Assembly (NCBI GenBank): GCA_030141605.1
Contig: JAQGDQ010000003.1
Coordinates: forward strand, 1,631,501 to 1,695,500
DNA from: Tubiluchus corallicola
Taxonomy: Eukaryota > Priapulida > Priapulimorpha > Priapulimorphida > Tubiluchidae
Length of the DNA stretch: 64,000 bases
Reading direction: 5' to 3'
Shown in pieces: positions 51,901 to 59,300 of this stretch. The notes under the pieces were generated by a model. It saw nothing but the letters and a program-made list of their open reading frames with translations. It did no database searches and was not told where the DNA came from. Every line of letters begins with the position of its first letter. The first letter of the stretch is position 1. The translations under genes were made by a program, and so were the position numbers.

Positions 51901-54900
51901 AATGAGTGGACAGATTGAAAAAACAGCTGCAAATGGAGTGGCATATCTGTACACCACATTCGAAGCTTTCAGATTTCCAAACAGACATCAGTGTTATTAC
52001 GAATGTGCAGTTAATGTCTGCCGAGACAAGTGTCCTCCAGTAAGTATTCGAACATATAGTACAATCTGTAAACAGCATTCATTTGTTATTAAATATCATA
52101 TTACCTTTCAATATTGCACAGTTCAGAGTGATAAGAGTCAAATAATAATATATGCCAAATTAGTTTTGCTTTGCTCCTCCTTAGGGCTGTGTAATTTGCT
52201 CAGTGAGTAGAAGCATGAGCAAAATGTGTGTACTTAAACATTACAATTGCCATGTATTTTTTTGTAGACGAACTGTGATTATCAAGTAAAAGGCAATGTA
52301 GAAAGAGTATCATTGCCTAATATTAAAACGGAAGTGTTTCCAAAAGATGGCTTCCACAGTTTGCAAACTACCCGCCAATTAGATCACCAGCAAAACTTCC
52401 CAAAGAACGGCATACAAAATGAAGCAGTGTACAGTGTAAATGATTATTGGAGAGACATTTTGCCAGGTTACGAAATTCCAGTTCTATCTGATCAAGCAGC
52501 ATCAGAAAAAAGCCGTGTACAACTAACGACAGACAATAACATACCAGGATTTGAGATACCCATCAAGAATAGCTATAATGACACTAAAAACAAAAAAGAA
52601 TCATCTCACAATGTGAATAATGATATGAAGCAAAAAGGATTGCCAAGATATCAAATTCCTACTGCCAATAGTCCCACACAAGAACAGTCTTCTATATCAA
52701 ACAGTAATTTAACAGGTGATAGTCAACAAAGTGTTTTGGGAAACAAGTGGGATGAACCTGAATATTATACATATACTTCAGCAAGGAAAAGAAATAGCAC
52801 AGTACACAACGAAGATACTCCTCACAATGAAACTGGTCAAGTAGATAATATCTCAAAGAACACATCAGATAAATCACACGAACATGATTCTGTTTCTAAA
52901 ACTAATGGTTCCAATTTATTGCAAGCTGGAGACAATGAACAAAATTTCAATGTTACAAACTTACCATTCTCTAGTAATAAATCACTTACTGTTTTACACG
53001 AAACAACTGAGCATCTGCAGCCAAGCTATCATACAAAATATAAGCATTATAAGCTAGAACATTTTACTAACAGTAAACAATATCCGCCAGCAGACCACTA
53101 CAAATCATTATACACAAGTAAAGCCAGGCAGCAGACTAAAAAGCAACAGAAAGACTACAGTACAATGACAAAAAGCACAGATAAACCAGCAGCAGCAGCA
53201 GATGGTGATGACTTACATAGCGATTCGCACGATTCAGTTTTTACCACTCATCTCCGTTATGGTATCGGTGTGAATGGTGGCAGCAGTCAAGCAAAGTTGT
53301 ATAATTCCCCACCAAAACGCAAAGTGCGAACTGAGCGGAGCCAAGGCAGCACGGTACTTCCATATGGTGTAGCAGAACAGCTAAACGTCTTTAGTGGAGT
53401 ACAGATTGAAGACGAAATTCAGCTGGAGTCAAGTAAATGATTAATATAAAAATAAATCATATATAAGTAGCTAGCATGGTAGAAAACCTACCTTTAGAAA
53501 ACAAACTTGCTCAATATGATAAATGCACATTTGGAACAAAAGTAGTCATTTAGTTACGTAGGTTTAATTGATTTCGATAAATGTAGGCCAATTAGGAAAA
53601 TGTAAAAATGGCCTCCAGTGAAACATGGAGAAGGGCATATGCCCTACATGTATTCATTATTTGTAAGTTTCGCTTTTATCAGTGTTGCTGACTTGCTGCT
53701 AAGTGGAATTTGCTAAATAATCATTTATGCTAATATTGTCCGGTAAATGAACAATATTAAATACATAATTACTTTGTCTTTGTTTTTAGAAAAACAGTGT
53801 CATGGTGAGAATGAATTTCTCATTTTAAGACATTTAGTATTTTGTAATGTACACATGAGAAGATGTACCAACCAAAATAAATTTCATAAGGATTAATTTC
53901 AATGCTTTGTTCTCAGGTGCAAAGAGTAGCGAAACTGTTGACCACCTACCGAGAAGTATCCAGGAATCAAAAGCTTACCAATGCAATGATTTCACAATGT
54001 TTATAATAACAGCTAGTTGCCTTGGATGTAAGTTTGTTCACTTTGCAATTACATTCCATGCATTTGTAAAAGCTCCTTGCAAAAACGCTATTCCACACTT
54101 TCTGTATGCAAAGTTCGAACCTTGTTTAGCTCTTATGGCAATAATGTATGTTCAGCTCTTAAGACAACTATGTAACTTCTTTTGTATGTTCATTGCACAA
54201 CAATGTTGCTGCTTACCAGCTAATTTGATGCTAGAATTAAGCAATAAATTCACTTTTGCTAGAATTGATCTTCACTCTAGGTATGGTCCTGCTGCTTGTT
54301 TTAGCACTGATAACAACATGTTACAAGCTCTTGGAGTTGAACAGGAAACACAAGAAAGTCTTGCGATTAATGTAAGTAACTTACAATGCATTGAACTCCA
54401 GAATGGTTCTACAAAGCTGTCTATTCACAGATCCTATGAATCAGATCAATGGTCTTCTGCTCTTTTGCATAATACAGAATTACTCACTTGTTGCTGTGGA
54501 TCAATCAAGCATTTCACAGTATTGACTATATAGAATTAAAAACCCGCTCTGTGCTTTAAAGATGACTAATGGGTAACAGTAATTTCAGAATCTTATTCAC
54601 ATCCTTTTAAGCACAATGTAAACTTATGTAAAGCTAATTTTAGTAATCTATGGGGCATATCAATCAAATATACGATAAATACTAATATTTACTGGAAAAA
54701 AGTGATTTTTGCTGTTAAATCTATGTTTTAGCTGGAATTTTTCGTGCATATAAACATGAAAAAATTCGCAAGAAACTGACGAATGTTTTGCAATTATTTT
54801 AACAGTTCTTCAATAAAAAATGCCGGTTAAAATTGGCATTCACTGTTTACAAGCATTCAAAAATATGAAATTTATGCTAATTATATTATACTTATTTGCA

Positions 54901-55022
54901 GCCAAGTGAACAAACATACTATGCAGCCGGTGCCAAGGGATCCAAAGGTTTTGCCTCAGATTAAGGACAAATCAAAAATGAGATGTTTCATTGGCAGAAA
55001 TATTTCGTTTTCCAAAGTATGA
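42957..55022 (+). CDS. Type I membrane protein with tandem ZP-N modules and ZP-C (14 exons)
   Basis: Zona pellucida-domain proteins polymerise into apical extracellular matrices; in arthropods many shape cuticle. Exons: 42957-42989, 44762-45800, 46068-46267, 46647-46816, 48621-48828, 49382-49528, 49813-49937, 51003-51367, 51670-51751, 51883-52039, 52268-53432, 53917-54027, 54281-54371, 54902-55022. The sum is 4,014 nt (1,337 residues) and every phase agrees. Order: signal peptide 1-17; Pro/Arg-rich region to 357; ZP-N1 about 360-478; ZP-N2 about 485-590; linker with a KKKKRR cluster; ZP-C about 726-850; low-complexity tail; transmembrane helix about 1256-1281; cytoplasmic tail. Two points are less certain. 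Exon 1 is joined across a 1.8-kb intron on phase and signal-peptide fit alone. The exon 5 acceptor (48621 rather than the stronger 48638) is chosen because only it keeps phase; a missed small exon is the alternative. I do not recognise a named ortholog. Confidence 0.9.
43156..43265. repeat. Tandem duplication, 55-bp unit, in ZP intron 1
   Basis: ATTACATACAATGAGAATG starts at 43,156 and again at 43,211. The following bases (TCCA-TGTGTGCTA-AAGAAAT-GTGTGC) match with few changes. Confidence 0.85.
43524..43678. repeat. Near-perfect inverted repeat, 60-bp arms
   Basis: Arms 43,524-43,583 and 43,619-43,678 are reverse complements with one mismatch, around a 35-bp AT-rich loop (TATATATACGTGTATACATA...). 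It lies in ZP intron 1. It could be a foldback/MITE-type element, a hairpin transcript or a recent inverted duplication. Confidence 0.9.
44762..45800 (+). CDS. ZP gene exon 2, Pro/Arg-rich extracellular region
   Basis: A long exon from ttttgttttag|CCG to ACTG|gtaatg (phase 1 out), encoding 346 residues rich in Arg, Pro and His. It has many dibasic and RRRRP-type strings and no recognised domain. The frame stays open past the donor to a stop at 45,883, but the ZP-N exon requires splicing at 45,800. Confidence 0.85.
46068..46816 (+). CDS. ZP gene exons 3-4, first ZP-N module
   Basis: Exon 3 (46068-46267) carries RCD...MIIDVHF, then PHC and DSCG. Exon 4 (46647-46816) carries YNTIAVMQNG...KCSF. 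These are the four-cysteine ZP-N pattern (C1-C4). The intron falls in phase 0 shortly after the CGT that follows Cys3. Confidence 0.92.
46817..48620 (+). other. ZP intron 4
   Basis: About 1.8 kb. If the chosen exon 5 acceptor is wrong, a small exon with length of the form 3n+2 should lie here; I could not identify one. Confidence 0.6.
48621..49528 (+). CDS. ZP gene exons 5-6, second ZP-N module
   Basis: Exon 5 (48621-48828) has SACEGGVDFIMVSIHF, GQC and DACGT. Exon 6 (49382-49528) has FIYKNDIIIMPYRQEG and ISCASG. Again there are four cysteines and a phase-0 intron soon after the CGT, matching ZP-N1. The exon 5 start is uncertain (48621 or 48638). Confidence 0.9.
49813..51367 (+). CDS. ZP gene exons 7-8, ZP-N/ZP-C linker and start of ZP-C
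   Basis: Exon 7 (49813-49937) and exon 8 (51003-51367) encode a linker of about 125 residues rich in Thr, Tyr and Pro. It has a GFEIP motif and a KKEKKKKRR basic cluster. The beginning of ZP-C (VPVVLLKVVN...LVLFWKQD) follows. This linker is long for a ZP module. Confidence 0.88.
50110..50829. repeat. Long imperfect inverted repeat, arms about 220-245 bp, in ZP intron 7
   Basis: Left arm 50,110-50,331 and right arm 50,583-50,829. Matching blocks include TTTCTACTGCAC, CAGGAAAT-TATA, TTTAAAATTCAGAACA, ATGGAAACA-TAGTCA/AGTCAT and AAAGAAGCAAT-TATTTAGACA, read on the left arm and the reverse complement of the right. The spacer is about 250 bp with no coding sign. It looks like a non-autonomous DNA element with long terminal inverted repeats. 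Confidence 0.8.
51670..52300 (+). CDS. ZP gene exons 9-11 (part), ZP-C module
   Basis: Exon 9 (51670-51751) holds SSCYAHDG...LLDENG. Exon 10 (51883-52039) holds CPVYSRMSG, FEAFRFP and QCYYECAVNVCRDKCPP. Exon 11 opens TNCDYQ. The cysteine order and the AFRFP...YYECAV block are diagnostic of invertebrate ZP-C. Confidence 0.95.
52268..53432 (+). CDS. ZP gene exon 11, long hydrophilic tail
   Basis: After the last ZP-C cysteine this exon encodes about 380 Asn/Ser/Lys/Gln-rich residues. There are many N-X-S/T sequons, three [PG][RG][YF][EQ]IP motifs (about 52,460, 52,540, 52,640) and basic strings SARKRN and PPKRKVRTER near the end. I splice at 53,432 (TCAA|gtaaat); unspliced, the frame ends at TGA 53,438-53,440. 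Confidence 0.88.
53917..54371 (+). CDS. ZP gene exons 12-13, transmembrane segment
   Basis: Exon 12 (53917-54027) ends FTMFIITASCLG. Exon 13 (54281-54371) begins CMVLLLVLALITTC, then NRKHKK. The helix is split by an intron in phase 1 and has a stop-transfer basic cluster after it. Exon 13 is read in a different frame from exon 12, which is only explained by splicing. Confidence 0.88.
54902..55022 (+). CDS. ZP gene exon 14, cytoplasmic tail and stop
   Basis: The exon follows tatttgcag and encodes QVNKHTMQPVPRDPKVLPQI and about 20 more basic residues to TGA at 55,020-55,022. Phase 2 in. Confidence 0.85.
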
Positions 55023-55370
55023 TTAAAGTTAATTAGCTGTAAAAATGCATACATAACATACCTGTGAAAGTATAGACTAATGTGAAATTTAATAACAAAA
55101 CTAACAAGAATTAGAAGTTATTCAGAACAACACTGCTTATATGAAGCAGAATGCAACTTTGGAAAAGAGTATTTCATGTAGGAAGTTGAGACATATTAAG
55201 ACTTCTGTTATTTGGTGATGTCAGAATCTTTTGTACTTCCAGCTATAAGTCTTGAGTATCTTGAGGAGTAATGTAACCTTACCATTTTTGCTATTTGGCA
55301 TTTCCTGACTAAACATGCTAGTTTGTAGAAGTAAGCTATGCAAATGTAAATAAGAATATATCTGTACAAC

Positions 55371-55376
55371 AATAAA
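55371..55376 (+). terminator. Candidate polyadenylation signal AATAAA for ZP gene
   Basis: First AATAAA noticed after the ZP stop, about 350 nt downstream. Confidence 0.4.
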
Positions 55377-55589
55377 ATGAAATTGTATATTACCTAACTC
55401 GTTATTACTTCCTTGAATGGCTTTTGGCAACGTAACTCTTAATTTATCATTATCGAAAATTTGCAACAGAGATAAACAAAATTTGTGAGAACAAATGAAA
55501 CTGATTTGGCAAACATTGCCCAATTATTATTTTCCTTTTAAAAATAATATTTAGCAAATATAGAGTTAAATTACATTACAAATATAGAG

Positions 55590-55595
55590 TTTATT
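55590..55595 (-). terminator. Candidate polyadenylation signal AATAAA for HOGA1
   Basis: Minus-strand AATAAA about 620 nt beyond the HOGA1 stop; none closer was noticed. Confidence 0.35.
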
Positions 55596-56217
55596 TTAAC
55601 TGAGGTTCATGTCTGAAAATGCACCTGTACATGACATTTCGCACTCAACTGATTACAATGTCAAGTCACTTTTGAATCAAATTCACTGTTTTCTCACAAT
55701 GCAAATCGATTGCATTTCAAATCTTCTCGCCACGTACTTGACAATGCCTGATATGACAACTGCTTGCAATTCAACAATTTCAGCACATAATTAGTCAATA
55801 TCACAGTCAAGGTAAAACGTAAACTAAAATATAGCTGCATAATAACAAGAAATTCATATACTTGTATATTCGTAACATCTTTAGACGTATTAAATGTTTC
55901 AGCTTTCATCATAGGTATAGCTACAAATATGGGAAAGAAGCAGAACACCCTAATCTAAAGCAAATATAACAGATTTACGGTGATTATTTGTAAATAATCA
56001 CATTTTATAATTAAACAACTTAATAATTGCAACTCCATATTGGATTAATAGGAAGACTGGGCACCTTTATACAAAATAAAAACAATGATATATTATAACC
56101 TTTTAAACTGATCAGCCCTAAACAATATTTGAGCATTCTTGGGAAAACAGTAAACACGTATACACCATCATGTAAATTACTGATTTCTTGGGTATAATAC
56201 ATATAACTCTCTGTGAA

Positions 56218-56370
56218 TCATTTCAAAAATTCTGACATCTGAAACACTTGCCTTAACTTTTGAGTTTCTGCTTCATTTAGCGATTGCAGAGGAGATCTAG
56301 TTGGGCCACCATAGTATCCAAGCCAGTCCATGGCCATTTTTAATCCAGGTACTCCGTATGTCTTGGTCAC
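56218..56370 (-). CDS. HOGA1: HOGA1 last exon
   Basis: Encodes [31 protein letters not shown] and a C-terminal helix ending EFLK, then TGA at 56,220-56,218. Confidence 0.97.
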   Translation of the reverse strand: MTKTYGVPGLKMAMDWLGYYGGPTRSPLQSLNEAETQKLRQVFQMSEFLK

Positions 56371-59300
56371 CTAAACATGAATTTCAGAACTAGACTTTAT
56401 TAGAATTATTAAACAACAGAAAACACTCAAAAGTGCAAATCAAAACTTACGGCTGTGTTAGGTGCAATTAGTCTGTGCTGAAGTTGTACTGCGGTTTTCA
56501 AATCTCCTTTGCGATAAAGTAACTGCAGATCACATATGGTCTTTCCTAAGGGGTTAGCTAGAGCACATATTCCTCCCACACACCCTGAAATGCAGTTATC
56601 ATCACAAATGATGACCAAACATTGCTCTACTAATTACTAGAGGATTCGCCGAGTCAAAAAAATTAAACAACAGTTGATAAAAATTCAAGTTACTAATAGG
56701 TTCAACAGCACAAGCACAATGAATAGGCACTGCATTTCACTTTTCAAAATACCAAGCACTTGCAACAGTATTATTTTACAATGCAGTAATACATTAAGTA
56801 AAGACAGCAGAAACATGTTTTTTTTTACTTTCAAATATGAAAATAGCTTTTGGTAAAATTATGTAACAAACCCACAGTTAATTCAATCTTGATATCAGGT
56901 TTGAAAAACAGCAAATGTGAAAAAGTTGGGATTCTGTCAGTTTGGACCTTCCTTTTACGAAACAAATGCCTTAGGCCACTGGGCCACTTAATCTCCCTGT
57001 ATATCATTTTCCAAAATTCATCCCTTATAACCAGCTAACTGAGTTCAGCATTTCCAATGCTAAATCGCTCACACTACAGTGATTTAACACGTTATAATAA
57101 TTTTATTTTGATTAATTTTGAGCCTAAAATTTGGCATCTGCCTCGTAAGCACAAGCACCCTGGTTCAAATCAAGGCTGTAGCCCAACTTTTTTGACATTT
57201 TCTGTGTTTTAAATCTGCTATCAAAATTTAATTAATTATGCTTTTTCCATCATTAATAATAATTAATATATTAAAATTATGATCTAGCTGTATGCTTTAC
57301 GTATAAGTCAGTTTATAAAAGGTATAAAAATGAACTAACCCATCAATAATGCTGGTAAAAGGAAACTAGCTGACCCAGCCAGAACTTGGAATCCCAGGCT
57401 CTGAGTTCGGTGGACTATATAACCAAGTTTTGCTACCTGAAAAAATCTAATAATCATTCTTAAAGAAAACAGATATGGTGAAATGTAGGGAAGAATTTTT
57501 TACAGAAAGTAGCTAGACTATAAAGCTAGTAGAAACGCAAGAATTAGTAAATCTAATATCTAACAATGTTTTTTCCTAACTTATGAAAGTTATCAGTACA
57601 AAACAAAATGATGTGAAGTTCATACTGCAAGGAATGCCTTAGTACTATGACTAAATAAGCAGATAAATTTTCATAGCTTTAAATTGTTACATTAATCTTT
57701 TCCTCACAGACAGATAAGCCATCAGTGGTTCTTCAATCTTCTTAGTTGTGACACTAACTGTGTGTGTGTTCTAATAATGATTGGCAAGTATATTATATTA
57801 TATTATATCTGCTCATATATTATTTATTAATAATTAAGGCGGGCACACTTTTGTCTAATCCCTGCAGTTGCTCTGCAGTACGACATATAAATAAATTTAA
57901 ATTCACACCTACAAGTGCACAACCTTTGTGGTTTAAGCTACTTTTAACTTAGCAAACACACGTGATCAAGTGTAATAACTTATTATATTATTTTATTAGT
58001 AACTTCTAAATATATAGATGCACACAAAGATCTGAGTAAATTACACAATCTTGAATACTGTATAATGGAATGAATATGGAATATTCATAATGCTTTTTTT
58101 AAATACTGTTCTTCACAGCTTTAACTGATCTTGTCATTTTCTTTTGCCGAATGTTAACTTACACATAAATGACTATTTGACACCTTTGTTAGGCTACCAG
58201 GACTGTTACTGTAGCAAGACATTGAATTTAACATAAGACATTGTTAACTGATAACTGGTGCTTAACAGTCAAACCTAGAACAGGCAGAAATGATACTGTG
58301 AAAAGATCAATAAATTTATATAGTTTTTTTCTTTTAAATCAAGACCAGAAACTTCATTAAAATGCATTTGCTTATATTAATCTATGGCACAAACATCAAA
58401 CAATCTAGTAAAATGGAGCCAGTTGGTGAAATTATACTCTATATTATGTTTTTTATAATTAATTAACAACTAAGCATTAACTAATAGAAACATACATCAC
58501 CACCACTATCCTTGAATCCAATGATGTTGGGATGTTGTGCCAACTTAATGACAACCTCTGCATCCAAATCGATGCCAGTGTTACCGGGAACACTGTACAG
58601 AATCACCGGAATTGGGCTGGCATCTGCAACCTACTAAATGTTGCAATTAATGAACTGCAGTATTAAATAACTAGAAAACAACATATGAAACTACAATGAC
58701 AAAAACATTAATCTTTACCTTAACACATGTAATAAGAAAGTCGTGGATTTCTTGTGTTAAATCAAATTCGAAATAGTCAAAAGCCCAGATCTACATTTTG
58801 AAATATTAATAAAATAAAGCAAAATATTCAAGTGATGCAACTGGTTGAATTAAACCAAAACAATTTCTGTACTTTTGCTAAAATGCAAAAAATTTGAAAA
58901 CAATGTATAAATCAAATAATAATTTAATCGACCTATAATGTACAGAGGTGGAAATAAACAAATAGAAAGTGGCATTCCAGCATCGAAACAGCTAAAAAAA
59001 TGGGTTCTGTTATACATGATAAACAAGCAGGATCTTAAACTGAAAAACAAATCTGATGTCTTTTTGCCTTCTTTTATTTGTAGTAACATGCCATATATAC
59101 CATACTGTCAAATACAAAGTTATAAACTAGTCTTTCGAAACTGACCTTAGTGAAATGATTAGCAAGAGCTAAATTCGACATTTTCCCCTTGAAGAAAGAT
59201 GGCGTAACAATGAGAGCAGCATCGGCACCACAGTCTGCCATGCGTGATGTCATGTCGATTGTTGTAATTGTTGCTGCAAAAATAACTATGGCTCAGCAAT

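Larger units (their letters stand above)
55023..56217. other. Convergent intergenic stretch between ZP and HOGA1 stops
   Basis: About 1.2 kb holding both 3' UTRs, AT-rich. It contains an AATAAA on each strand (55,371-55,376 plus; 55,590-55,595 minus), so the two 3' UTRs could approach within about 220 bp. Confidence 0.7.

Noticed and set aside
53907-54533. 208-codon plus-strand frame as a single-exon gene
   Set aside because: It contains two good donors and an acceptor; splicing in two different frames gives a transmembrane helix in phase with the ZP gene, which explains it better.
54902-54964. Alternative last-exon frame CCA AGT GAA... ending at an early TAA
   Set aside because: It needs phase 0, but the upstream exon ends in phase 2; the phase-2 reading is open for 40 further codons.
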